A DNA stretch of 58,485 nucleotides from Scleroderma bovista (GCA_037178675.1 JAYMGJ010000045.1:1-58485); one strand, 5' to 3'; numbered from the stretch's first letter, positions 21,694 to 32,587 are shown. Numbers and translations: made by a program. Notes: a model not told the origin generated them from the letters alone.

Positions 21694-22787
21694 ATGTCAA
21701 ACAAGACCATTATGTGAGTTAACCACCGTTGTCATTTTCCTCTGCCTGATCACAAACCAGCGTCATGGGCCCCACAGGGTCTGGGAAATCATCCGTAAGA
21801 CTGCCATGTTATTATGAAGAATTCCACTGCAACACGTAGGACCCTAGTTCATACGCAACGCTATCCCGGAGGGCATGTCAACTGATATCCAGGTTGGGCA
21901 TCACATCGATTCCGAAACTAGCCAAGTGCACTCTATTCACTGGACCGCTGAAAATGACGTTGGGGTAAATCTAGTCGATACACCGGGTTTTGATGACTCC
22001 CGTGAGGGAGTGACTGACGCAGACATTCTCACAATGATCGCAGATTTCCTAACACAACAGTAAGGCACACATTGCCACTACGGGTAGCAGCTAACATGTG
22101 GATAGATATAGAGAAGGGGCATCCAAGCTCACCGGGTTCATCTATATACACCGGATCAGTGATCCCAGAGTAGGAGGAACATCTAAGCGTAATCTCAGGA
22201 TGTTCGAGAAACTCTGCGGCGAGGATTCGTTCAAGAACGTTGCCATCGTCACTACCATGTGGGACAGAGTCACGCCAGAGGATGGGCAGCGACGGGAGCA
22301 AGAGCTACAGATGAGTGATGACCTTTTCAAGGCCTTGATGGATGGAGGTGCTACCATGGCGCGCCATGATGGAACTCGAGAATCCGCGTTGAAGGTCATT
22401 ATGGATCTTTTCCACAAGAACGAAACCGTTGCTCAGATCGTCCGTGAACTTGAGATCGAGAAAAAAGGCCTATTGGACACAGAAGCAGGAGTGGAGCTTC
22501 AAAGTGAAGTTCGTAATGTTTTGCAGAAACACCAGGAAGACCTACGAATGTTGGAGGATGAGATCAGGGAGGCCAAGCAGCAGAGGAAAAAAAGGATGGA
22601 GGAAGAGGCAGCTGCAGGCAGGCAAAAAGTTTTAGAAGACATTGCCAAGTTACGTACGGAACTTGAGAAGTTGGGGGATACTTCGGACACGGGTATTAGG
22701 TGCGCGGTTGGGTTTTGTGTACTTTTGATTGACTCTAATAGGATTGATGTCAAAGTCGGAGGCCGCCATCAGTGGTCGGGAAGATAA
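21694..22787 (+). CDS. T2: 3'-truncated AIG1/IMAP-like GTPase (class II)
   Basis: Exon 1 gives MSNKTII, the 34-nt exon VMGPTGSGKSS, then FIRNAIPEGMSTDIQVGHH, NLVDTPGFDDSREGVTDAD, FIYIHRISDPRVGG, VAIVTTMWDRVT and a long charged coiled coil. After the intron at about 22701 the reading frame RIDVKVGGRHQWSGR stops at 22785-22787. The closest relative is T6, in which the same exon (RIDVKVRDHQYSR) continues into a linker and helical module. In T2 this homology ends at about 22815, exactly where the second PalI copy begins, so the helical module has been cut away. The GTPase half has no lesion and could still be made. Confidence 0.8.
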
Positions 22788-22819
22788 ATACCCTCCATCC
22801 ATCAGATGCAACCATAAGA

Positions 22820-23782
22820 ATGCCACGTATGTTCTGTGTCCCCGCAATCTTCTTCGTCTTCGCTGCATTCGTCCTCCTGTTCATCGTCTCCATCTCCCTC
22901 CCGTATCTCTCCGCCATGGACATCACCCGTGTCCACACCAGCAGCAGCTCGGCGACCGCACTCTCTGGAAGCGACACGACAACAGAGCTGAGAGTATGTT
23001 TCATCATTCCCCTTCTATTTTCCGAACTCATTCCATGTCTCTACCATGTGGTAGTTTGGTATATGGTATGTGCTTCTCGTCCCGATACCTTTACCTACAG
23101 AGCGCTCATCTTTCCCCCAGGGCCTACTGCTACGACCTTGCGAATGGAAACAGGGTCTGCAGCAGCACCGGTACAGTCCCAACGTTGTTCGCTTCCCCTT
23201 ATCTAACCCATTTCCGCGTCAAGGCCACGGCTACTCTGTTACCGTCACAAATACGCAGGGCAATTCTATCACCATTGGCCCATCGTGGACCCGCGGTCTT
23301 GCCGTCCACCCGGTCGGTATGTCACTTCCCGCTCCGTGCTCCAGTTTAATCCTTATCACGTGATGCAGCGGCGGGAGTCACGTTTATCGCGTTGTTGCTC
23401 GCGTTGTCGCAGCACATCACCGTCACCCTCTTCGCATCCCTCGTCTCTTTCATCGCCGCCCTCCTCACCTTCATCGCATTCATCATCGACATCGCTCTCT
23501 ACGCCTATGTCAAGAACCAGATGGAAAACCTCGGCTTTAGTGGCAGCGCCACCATCACCGGCCCTGGTCAGTACACACCCCTTCATTTCGTCTGAATCCG
23601 TGCACTAAGTGTTCTCTCTATATGCAGGCTTTTGGTTGACGTTCACCTCCATGCTCCTTTTGCTTCTGGGTGGATGCACCGTCTGCTTTGGCCGCAGGCG
23701 CGTCAAGATGGCCAATGCAACTCCCGCTACCGTATCGAGCCCCAAGGGCGGCTTCTTCAGCAGGTTCAAGCGGAACCAGTGA
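22820..23782 (+). CDS. PalI/Sur7-family membrane protein, copy 2
   Basis: Nearly identical to the gene at 15652-16604, with the same intron positions and the same 11-nt exon (23055-23065). Differences are few and mostly conservative (start MPRMFCVPAIFFVFAAFVLL, later NTQGNS and RRRVKMANAT, SPKGGFF). The frame is intact. The ATG is only 33 bp after the stop codon of T2, so the gene has lost its own promoter; any expression would need readthrough from T2 or a cryptic promoter within T2. The strong conservation may reflect youth of the duplication rather than selection. Confidence 0.8.
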
Positions 23783-24254
23783 AACACCAGTAGGATATGG
23801 ACATGTTTTGTTATCACGAAAGCCGCCGAGACGATATATTAGTTTACTTACTGACCTCCTTCCACTAGCTGGTGGTCCTTATTTTAATCCATTTCAAGGG
23901 TGTCACGTACATAATTGGCATTGCGATTTGTTTGAAGGAGCGATGACATTCATATGGATTGCATTTGTCCTTGTAGTTGGGACCTCTCATTTTTACGTTC
24001 CCAAAGGTAGACCGTAATTGTCTGAAGAACTTGATGGACACTTGGTCAGATTCAAAACGTACACTGGGAGCGCTAACCGCTCAAACACTGGGCCCGCCAT
24101 ATTGTTGGACAGATGTATTGAAGTTGCAGTGGTTCTACACGCCGTGGAGGTTGCGATCCCAACGGTCCCGCAAACAAAGCAGGTGATGCGACGGGATCTA
24201 GAGAAGGTGCCCACGATGCAAACAGCTGGAGGCACTGTTAAGCAGCCAGTGGTA
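23783..24254. other. Intergenic between convergent genes
   Basis: 3' region between PalI copy 2 and the convergent unknown gene; matches 16605-17059. No gene seen. Confidence 0.4.
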
Positions 24255-26545
24255 TTATTCAACAAGGTCCGGATCTATCTCTGCATACCCACACATGGCC
24301 TTCTCGCATATCGCCAGAAGCATGTTCTGAGTGACAGGATCAATCACTGCTCGCGCAGCCGCAGACCCCGGTGCACTTTGCTGATGCTCCGAGCCGCTCT
24401 TGTCGCCGCCGCCGTCCCTATGGTCCACTTCGAAACGCCTGACCAGGCCATCGCCACCGTCGATGCTGGCAACATCGGGGGCAGCAAGGCGTAGCAGTGT
24501 CCCTACCCCTTCTATCACAGCCCGCATCAATGACGGTGAAATAGCCTCATCAGCTGATGTCCTAGATTCAGACGACACCATGGCGAGGTGGAGGACCGAG
24601 CACAAGTACCATGCTGCGTCCTTGGTGACGAGCGTCTGGAATATGTCTGCCCGCCACGCCTCTCTACCGTGCTTGATCACCGCTGTCAAAGACGTTTTTG
24701 CGTTCCTGCCGACCGTTTCCGTGCGAGGGGTGCCGTCATCGCCTTGGGGCTTCACCGAACGGTCCGCAGCCGTAGTAGTGGTGGTGGTGGCGGTGATGGA
24801 CGGGGAATGATGTTGCGACGGCGCCAGCGCAGGCAGTACGCCCGAGGAGGGATTTGCGCGATCCGAATCACTTGTTATGCTAGTACTGTCGTCTTCGCGG
24901 CAGAGGCCATACAATGCCTCGAGCTCGCGAATGGCTTCCAGTGCCACACGTTCCTTGATACCACATGTGGTCTTGTGCAAGCCGTTGTGCGCTGAAGTCG
25001 ACGTGGGCGATGGGGCAGAGTTCGTGAGTAGCACACCTAGGGTTGTCCCGAGGAGGGCCAGCGTGTCTTTGCGTATATCGTTAACAGCGCGGGCAGGATC
25101 GGGATCGGAATCACTGGGGAAAGTGGGGGTTTCTTTGCTGTTCCGGGATGCCTTCGATTTCCCCTTCTTCCCCTTTTCTTTTTCCTTGCTGGCCTCTTTG
25201 GCCCCGGTCTGTTTCGCAGCAGTACTACTCATTCCCGCAGTGCTGGCAGGGGGATTGACTTTTGCACTAGCGCTGGCTTGTGCCCCGCTAGTCGTCCCGG
25301 GTGTCCAAAGTGGCACGAGGCGCGTCCGGCAGAGTGGACGGAACGCACGCACGAGTGGGAGGAGGACCAGTTCCAGCAACACATCCAGGACTCTATCCAC
25401 TTGTTCGTCACCCGTTTCTGCACCAAACCCGGGCCCCTGCGCTCGTCCACCATCCACCCGTAGAGGAACCGTCTCCCCACCCCGTTTGGCGTGCAAAGAC
25501 GTCAACTCACCACACGCGTGGAGGAGTGCGGGAAAGGCGGTGTGTAGGGTGTACATGAGGAATGTGGAGGACGTGGCTATCCTGCTGCTTGTTAGGTTTT
25601 CGTATCTCCCGCCGTGTGATACGCACGACGAGGACCACGTTCCGAACGGTGGTGCATGCTGAGATGACGACGATGACGGCAGGGGAGTAGAAGATGACGT
25701 CGCTGTCGCCGATGTGTTGGAAGTTGAAGTTTCGAACAAGAACGCATGGACAGCCTCGACAGCGCGGATAATGGCATCTGCAATACGACATACGGAGGCC
25801 ACCTTATCTTCATAGATACTTGCTGGTAATGCTGGGGTTGAGAGCGAAGAGAGGAGGGCACCACGGAGGGTAGTGTATGCGAAAAGAAGAGACGGAGCTG
25901 GTGGGTATTGGGAGTGAAGGAATTTGGACCAGTCTAGACGTATCGCGTTGTTACGCCTGCAGACATAAATCGAAGACCTGGTTCTCACCTGCACGCACCG
26001 AATCCCAGCTCCAACTGGGGTCAGAGGTGACTTGTTGTTCCTTATTCTTCTTGGCTTTCTTTTTTGGAGGTGGGGCGTCGGAAGGAGTGAACACCTTCGC
26101 TTGCATCTGGGCAACATCTTGACGAAGTCGAAAGAGCTCTGCATTGGGGACATATCAAACGCCAAATTGAAGCATTATTCGAGCACGACATACCCTCCTG
26201 GTCGATATCCCGCTTTTCCTGAAGTACCTTGAGCTGTTTCTCAAGCTCCAGCGCATGTGCCCTCCATTTATTTGTGCCATCGGGTGGCTGGGAAGGAGCA
26301 GTCTCATCGTTGATTTCGAGGAGGGGAAATTGGGACTGGAGATCAAGGACGTAAGCTGTACGAGCCCGAAGTCCGGTGGTCAGTGTATAAGTAACAAATC
26401 ATGTCGACTCACACGCAGTCGACTGTTCCCTTGGTTTATGCTTCAGAGCTACGAATGCCTGTGCGGATACGGTCAGTGAAGATAGGAACCAAAGCTGTAT
26501 GCGTACGATAGCTATGCGAATGACGGTGGACGCGTCAGTCGACAT
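24255..26545 (-). CDS. Unknown conserved-looking protein, full-length copy
   Basis: I do not recognise the family. It starts at 26545 with MSTDASTVIRIAIVRIQLWF and a hydrophobic stretch (LWFLSSLTVSAQAFVAL), goes through short introns into LDLQSQFPLLEINDET, a coiled-coil-like KWRAHALELEKQLKVLQEK, LFRLRQDVAQMQAKVF, a basic PPPKKKAKKNKEQQ patch, then a long exon with LDWSKFLHSQYPPAPSLLF, ALHASG-like helical part LLHACGELTSLHAKR, VDRVLDVLLELVLLPLVRA, a low-complexity KEKEKGKKGKSKA linker, and a C-terminal helical part ending at 24255. The uninterrupted 1.7-kb exon and its 3' duplicate show that it is real. An intact promoter lies right of 26545. Probably about 700 residues. Confidence 0.7.
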
Positions 26546-26636
26546 GCTCAATGGTACTCAAAAATATTCAAGAGTGGGATCAGATTGACACTTGGAGTAG
26601 TGGTACACAGCAAAGAGAAGAGGACAACCACGAAAT

Positions 26637-27140
26637 TTAATTGGCCTTTTCCTTCCCCTCCACCTTTGCCTCGAGTTCGGCCTGTCGAGTCAAGTTAGCA
26701 TACCTTATTCGACGCGTGATGAAGCAATCAGCGCTTCGCTGGAAGATGCACGTACAACTTGCTTCTTCTTCGCTTCGAGCTTTGGAGTCATGCGGGCATC
26801 AGCTACGCCAGAGACTACTACACAACTAAGGAAGAAGCGGACGCACCTCGGCTTTCATCTTGCGCAACAGCTCTGCATCGTGTCTGCGTGCATATTCATC
26901 TGCGGATCCGTTAGAGCTCCGTCTCTCTCATGAAAATGGGTTGCCATAATTGCCTTCGTAGGCCTTTTCCTTCTTCCTGTGAGCGGCTTAGCGTCACCCG
27001 ATGCCAAGGTTAGGATGTACGAAGACCTACCCAAACTGGCCCGACTCCGCAACAGAGCCCTCGCTTCGACCAACTGTATATGTCCTCACTGCGAATGACA
27101 TACGCCTTGCAGAGACAGTGCGAGAAACACGGGCGAGCAT
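26637..27140 (-). CDS. INH1: Mitochondrial ATPase inhibitor IF1
   Basis: Small protein that blocks ATP hydrolysis by F1-ATPase when the proton gradient collapses. Five exons join to about 84 residues: MLARVSRTVSARRMSFAVRT (mitochondrial presequence), then the inhibitory segment SEGSVAESGQFG and KKEKAYEDEYARRHDAELL, followed by a coiled coil LRKMKAE-LEAKKKQV-AELEAKVEGKEKAN, stop 26637-26639. One exon is only 24 nt (LEAKKKQV). The second intron appears to start with GC rather than GT (after TACGAAG). Key motif and length fit the family. The gene is divergent from ATP14, with about 120 bp between start codons. Confidence 0.85.
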
Positions 27141-27261
27141 CTTGGGAAATATTGGTTTGTGTCAACGAAGTTGAGGCGGTCTTATAGGTGTGTATTACAT
27201 AATCGGGGCGTCCGCACCTCTCGTTTTTCTATTCTTCGTTTGGTTCCAGTCATTTGTAAGA
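27141..27261. promoter_or_regulatory. Bidirectional promoter of INH1 and ATP14
   Basis: Only 121 bp separate the two start codons. It contains a CTATTCTTCG/TTTTTC pyrimidine tract towards ATP14; no TATA box is obvious. Both products belong to the mitochondrial ATP synthase, so a shared control region makes sense. Confidence 0.7.
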
Positions 27262-27820
27262 ATGTTGCGTCTCCTCAGTCAACAGACGGTACGCGAGCAA
27301 CGAGATCCCCGTATTCTGTGTTCACAAACAATATCCAGGCTCGCTCCGCACGGACATTCTCTACCTCGACTCCCAGTCAGAGAGGTATGTCTTTCCGCAT
27401 TTCTCCGACCTGTGCATAGCGCTCGCTGTGTGTTGCTGAAGCTAACGACGCGTATGATGTTGCATAGATGTCGTGCAAGAGCTCTACATCCAAGGACTCA
27501 AGGCCTACAAACCCCGTCCCGCCGTACGTATCTCCACATCCTCCGTTCGAGGTACACGTTAAAATATCTACCCCATCTCACAGCTAAAAGACGCTCACAT
27601 CGGCGCAGTCAAACACTTCTCACCTCCGCAGCCCCCACAGCCTCCCACTCTCCCAGCCGACCTCGCAGCTGAACTTGCAGCCTATGACGCTGCTGAACCC
27701 ACCAAGGCAGACGAACCTGCTGTAGCGAAAGGCTCGGTAGCAGGGGACGTTGGCCAAGGCGCCGAGGCCTTCCTATCGTTCTTGGAAGCAGATGTGAAGC
27801 CAGCGGAGGCACATCACTGA
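27262..27820 (+). CDS. ATP14: ATP synthase subunit h, mitochondrial
   Basis: Peripheral-stalk subunit of mitochondrial F1Fo ATP synthase. Four exons give about 121 residues: MLRLLSQQT-ARSARTFSTST (presequence), then VVQELYIQGLKAYKPRP, LKDAHIGAVKHFSPPQPP, PTLPADLAAELAAYDAAEP and the acidic end FLSFLEADVKPAEAHH, stop 27818-27820. The block KAYKP and the Pro-rich segment before LAAELAAYD are typical of subunit h. All introns have GT..AG ends. It shares a promoter region with the divergent INH1. Confidence 0.87.
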
Positions 27821-28319
27821 CTGGTGGCGTAGATGGTTGCGAGATGTGTTAGAGGATAGATGAGAGTATCTGTATTCCTCCCATATCCATACGCGGTATG
27901 CACCGTGTGCATTTCCTCGTTGAATCTATCGCTCGAGGTGGGGGTTCGTCACGGATATCCGATGATTCAACAATATTTGGTTCAGTGTGCCGCGTCTGCG
28001 AAGAAATGCAATCCTATCCATTATATCGGTGCTGGTGCAAGATCATTCTATGAACACACTGGTCCACGCGTCACGAAATAGGCCTTCTAGTGGATGACCC
28101 TACATCAAGAAATTGGCTCAAGGTTAGGTATAGCCTGTGGTAGTGACTCGCTAAACACTCGCAGGCAATGCCAATCTGCCCAATTACCTGGTGGTATGGG
28201 CATAGAATGACAGCCTCTGTTTCAATTGGCCAGCCAGTGCTCTTGGGGGATTGTGCTAGCTTTGATTTCGCTAATCCCTTGAATGAGAAAGTCAACGAAT
28301 GCAGATGGGTCAATCGTGG
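27821..28319. other. No gene seen
   Basis: 3' region of ATP14 and flanking DNA; only short unconvincing open frames on both strands. Confidence 0.4.
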
Positions 28320-28532
28320 TTGGGTAACTTCAATACCATCGTCTGTTGTCCAGTGGACAGGCTGGATGTAGATTGTTTCGGACCGAAGACCATGTCCGAC
28401 CTGGGCAGAGTCATAGTGTAATTCTGCTCACGTAAAATTTTATCACAGGATGCGGATAATGGATACTGGGATTGTCGAGGCTGAGATAGTTGGCCTTAAT
28501 GATTTCCCAACCGCCGTTGGGCCGATGACACT
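28320..28532 (-). pseudogene. Relic of a GTPase array gene
   Basis: On the minus strand a splice-acceptor-like CAG is followed by VIGPTAVGKS, a changed version of the Walker A exon, and after an intron-like gap comes VGHGLRSETIYIQPVHWTTD and DGIEV, which matches the exon before the G3 motif in T2/T3/T6. The DTPGFDD motif and everything after it are missing. This is a dead remnant and shows that the array once reached further left or moved. Confidence 0.8.
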
Positions 28533-29262
28533 GATACGACCGTCAACTAGCAAGCATCGATGTTAAATTTGACTCGCCGTTCTTTGCTGTCCATGGGGAA
28601 GTATAAGACAGATACGTCGCCTGGGATGTTTGGGACAGAATTTGACTACAGGGGAATAGCGGTTTATATGCATGACCTGGGCGCACGAGGATCACGGTTT
28701 CAAAACGGACATTCCGCATCCATTACTTTCACGAAACAATGAATGAGGGTTCCAGTTCCTGATCATACATACCTAAAATGTCACGGATTCAAATCTTTTG
28801 AGCTGGAAATCCTCGGTCGGCTTGTTGATCTAGAAATAATGGTTTCCGAACCAAGGAAACTCTCCGCAATACACAGTGTAAGTTCAAGTTTGTAGACGCA
28901 CATAGTGATGATACTAGGTATCGGCCATTCTAATGCGGCTGCGACATCGAGATGATCGAGTGTCTGTTCTATTCAGTGCCTCGTCCCCTACTTACCTTCA
29001 GAATAGTGTAGCTGCATAAAGTACTTTCAGACGTCCTCAGAATTTATGCTCTGCTGCAAAGATGGCCTTGCGTGTTTTTCCTGGGATTTGAGTAACGAGT
29101 CAGGCATTGAAAATCCATCAAGTGAAGATGTGTGATTCAGCCTGATGGGTGTTCGTCTGCATTTGACTCAGTCGGAGTTGTCAGTGAGTATCATCCTACT
29201 ACATACTCGCTCATTTACAAGTTGATTCGATCTCATTATACCTAGCACCCCAGTAAATAGGG
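28533..29262. other. No gene seen
   Basis: AT-balanced DNA between the relic and the next gene, with one 60-codon frame (28560-28742) lacking motifs. The last 60 bp presumably hold the promoter and leader of the plus-strand gene. Confidence 0.4.
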
Positions 29263-30565
29263 ATGGAACGTCCTGCGAAGAGACCACGACCAGATGGTTT
29301 CGAAAAACCCAAAATCACGTACAAGCCACCGGAAACTATCAACACGTTCGCCTCTGCATCCAAAGCCACTGCGTTCCCATCCAAACCAATTCCCAATGAT
29401 AGCAAGAAATCTGTCGTGAAAACTGGCCACGTTGCACAGCTGCCGCAAAATCAATTTGTGGGGTGCGTCGTGACAAAAGAGAGCAAACCTCGCCTTCCCA
29501 ACAGGCCATTGAAACCGGTGTCACTGGGACACCGTCCACCAGTAACGGAGAACAGTGAGAAAGAACGATCTATCACTCTTAAACACAAACCACCTGTTCT
29601 CGCCCATGTTGAAGCCAAGCCGCCGGAGAAAGCATCGACAAGTATCCTGTCAATGCAGCCCGTGATTATGCCACCGTCTACCTCTCCTGAAAAGCCCATA
29701 TCGATCCGAAAACCCCCTTTGATGCCAGTTCCCTTCCCCAAGAAATCTATGACACCTCTTAAGTCACTCGCACTCGCATTGCCAGTACCTCAGGAACCCG
29801 CACCACCGCAAAAGACCATGAAGACGATTCTGACCACCAGCGTTGCCCAGGCAATTGATCCTACCAAGGAAGGCACTGGTGCTGAGTTACTCGCGTTGTT
29901 CTTGCAGCAGCACGAGCACGATTTTACTTCGTCTATAGACCAAGAACTCTACCGGGGCATCATGCTCAGTCCAGACAAGCGCTCACGCGGCAAACATCCC
30001 AAGTTCATTCGGTGAGTCTCCTTTCTGGCAAAGCAATATGATATTATTGACCGCGTCGCATCGCAGGGGTGGCTTAGCCGAGAGAGTTCAGCAGCATATA
30101 TCATGCAAACAAACTGATTTCATGCTGTGGAAACGTCAAGTAGAGCAGAAGGTCGAATCGGGGATGAAGATTACGTCCGACATGCAGCTCCACATTCTCA
30201 GAATTTTGCACGTTTTAAAGACACCAGAGAAACCGCATTCTGTCCCCCTTACTCGTTGCGCCAGTGCGATCTGCCGCCTCACGGACCGACACAAGTTCAT
30301 CGCAGGTGAACTCGCCACCGGCACGTATCTTGTGCTGTTTAACTTCCCCCCTACACATGGAAGTGGGTCGGTTATCAGCAGTCCCCAACAGTTTGGCGAG
30401 GACAGACACGTATCCGTGTGGATGCCGTGGCAGACGATCGACGTGTCAGATGCCGGAGATGCAGAAATCCAAAGGGTTTTCTCACAATACGATGATTTGA
30501 CTTCTCCCCACATTCTGCTTGTTGTGTCAAGATTTTATGTTTCGGCACCCAAGCAACCAGACTAG
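29263..30565 (+). CDS. Unknown two-exon protein (415 aa)
   Basis: Two exons, 29263-30011 and 30067-30565, with a 55-bp GT..AG intron keep one frame of 415 residues. The first half is basic and Pro/Lys-rich without predicted fold (MERPAKRPRPDGFEKPK, PPVTENSEKERS, repeated KPP and PEKP), then LLALFLQQHEHDFTSSIDQEL, a basic RSRGKHPKFIRGG, LAERVQQHISCKQTDFMLW and a folded C-terminal part with SASAIC-like RCASAICRLTDRHKFIAGEL and HVSVWMPWQTIDVSD. A nuclear location is plausible from the basic N-terminus. I do not recognise the family. The intact long frame and clean intron make it a real gene. Confidence 0.75.
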
Positions 30566-31012
30566 AGTGGCTTCCTCCCGTCTCCGGGAATGTATGCCCA
30601 CACGACCCCGTCTCAGTGATGTAATATAGGATGCTGAGGCTTATCCCCAGGTTTCCACAACGACACTATCCAGTTAGTTGCATTGCTATTTGCCTATATG
30701 AAAGGTCAATTTTCCGTGAACAGCACATCTGTTTACTCTGCGTTGGCTACTTATGCATGCGCCCCATCCAGACTATTGTCGTATGCCTGATTCCGTTTAC
30801 GCATTTTGCATCGCAGGGGTCCGCCCTTTCAGTCATAACTATTGTGCCAGGTCAATAGATGGAGTTCCACTGCCATTGGCATGGCTCTAATCGCGAAGGT
30901 TGTCGAAACTAAGGTTGGCCATAACCCTTACGCCAATCCTCAGGATTAGCATATAGCAATGTGCAGAAAGGAAGATTAATCCGTACACAGGAGAACCATG
31001 CCGATATAAACC
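30566..31012. other. No gene seen
   Basis: 3' region of the preceding gene and intergenic DNA leading into a GTPase promoter relic. Confidence 0.35.
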
Positions 31013-31096
31013 AGCATCCTGATAATCGTTTCTATCCATAGTCTGATTTCTGGATAGCGGTGTCACCCACATATGTCCAGCGGAGACCAGTAATGC
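31013..31096 (+). pseudogene. Relic promoter and first exon of a GTPase array gene
   Basis: GATATAAACCAGCA, a gap, GATTTCTGGATAGCG and then ATGTCCAGCGGAGA match the promoter of T4/T9 (GATATAAACC, TTCTGGATAGCG) and the first exon of T8 (ATGTCCAGCGGAGAG). Here the exon reads MSSGDQ and stops, and no Walker A exon follows. The rest of the gene has been lost. Confidence 0.7.
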
Positions 31097-31506
31097 TTAA
31101 AGGGGGTCATATCTTGGTGTGGAAGTGGGTGGCAGCAACCAGGCACGTACATATCCACCTTTCTGCATGCAGCACTGATTGCGCAGGTTCTATGTAGTAG
31201 CAAACATTCGACTATCATGCGAGACCGATGATCTAAACGACACATTCCCAATTGACCGAAGAACCCAGCTCTCTCGACAACTCCTTATAGTCCTTAGCAT
31301 GTGACACAAGTTAGCTTTTATTAGTTGGTACTCTTCATCCTCGGTCTTGGGTGAGTATGTATTGGCTCCAGTGCGTTCGAACTACTCTAGCTGGAGTAGA
31401 TCGTTTTATCAGCACATTGAAAGCTTCAAAAGAAGATCGTAACTCACGCGCCACTCATATGAGAAGGAAAATGAATTGCTTCTCCTCGGTAACCGTAGCA
31501 ATGATA
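31097..31506. other. No gene seen
   Basis: Sequence between the relic and the 3' end of T3. A helical module for T3 was looked for here and not found. Confidence 0.4.
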
Positions 31507-32587
31507 TTACACATGTGCGTAAATACTGAATGAATGAATGTCTTAGGCAATTGTCGGCATCAGCAATCCAAAATAATATGAAGGTAATTACCCACCCTAA
31601 GCTGTGTCCAAGCTTTCCTAGCTCCGCTCTTAACTTGTCCCGTTCTTCCTCCAGGTCTCGTTTTTCCCCCGTTATCTCATCGACCGTCCTCCTGTCCTTT
31701 ATCCCTGCCGCGGCCCTAATCTCTTCTTCGAGATCCTGTATGTCCTTCATGCGCCTCTTCATCAAGTGACGAATGTCGGCTTGAAGTTCTTTCCCTGCTG
31801 CCGTATCAACTAGAACCTTCTTCTCCTCTACAAGCTCATGGACAATCTGCAGAGTGGTGCTATTCTTTCCCAGGAGATAATCGAGGACCCGAAGCGCAGA
31901 CTCGCGGTTTTTGTATTGCGCCATCTTGGCTCCTCCGGTCAGTAGCGGTTTGAATAAGTCTTCACTAGATGCCAACTCTATCTCTCGTCGTGATCCCTCT
32001 TCCGGAGTGACCTTGTCCCACATGGTGGTCACGATGACAACGTTCCCCATCGAGTGCGGTCCGCAAAGTTGCTGAAACATCCGGAGGTTGCGTTTTGCCG
32101 TTGCTCCCATTCGCGTGTCGCTGATCCGGTGCACGTAGATGAGTCCAACCAGTTCGAATGTCTGCCTTTGGTGTCTACGGAACGTGCATGAGAGGCTATC
32201 AGTAAAAAGAGAATGCATCTTACTCTGTCGTCAGGAAGGTCGCAATCATTTGGAGGACATCGACGTCTGTCAAATTATCGCGTGAGTCATCAAAGCCAGG
32301 GGTGTCTACCAGCTTGAGCTTGACATTATTGTTGTCCAAGAAAACTGGTTGAATTTGGCTTGTTTCAGATTGGAGACGATGTCCAACCTGAATATCATTT
32401 GAGACTTCATTCGGAAGTACGCTTCGTATGAACTAAAAATTGATGTTATGGTGAGTTCCTTGCTATCCGCAATTCTACCTTACACTAGACTTGCCAACCC
32501 CTGTGGGACCCATGACGCTGGTCTAATTATCAATCAGAGAGAAATTCACAGCATCTGGTCAACTTACACAATCGTTTTGCATGCCAT
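31507..32587 (-). CDS. T3: AIG1/IMAP-like GTPase without helical module
   Basis: Exon 1 MACKTIV, 34-nt exon VMGPTGVGKSS, then FIRSVLPNEVSNDIQVGHR, KLVDTPGFDDSRDNLTDVD, VGLIYVHRISDTRMGA, RNLRMFQQLCG, VVIVTTMWDKVTPEEG, MAQYKNRESALRVLDYLLG and a coiled coil (MKRRMKDIQDLEEEI, EKRDLEEERDKLRAEL). A donor after LGHSLG and an acceptor 65 bp later would give a short end with stop at 31507-31509; without that intron the frame runs on to 31409. Either way no class I or II helical module follows. It is divergent from T4 (491 bp between the start codons). The G motifs are intact. Confidence 0.78.

Larger units (their letters stand above)
22818..25042. repeat. Segmental duplication, right copy
   Basis: Second copy of the segment at 15650-17856, same orientation. 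On its left it abuts the truncated T2 gene; on its right it continues without a break into the full-length minus-strand gene, so this end is the ancestral arrangement there. Confidence 0.9.

Noticed and set aside
22750..23031. Minus-strand frame opposite PalI copy 2 that also occurs at 15183-15863
   Set aside because: It is the antisense shadow of the PalI first exon; its repetition only reflects the segmental duplication.
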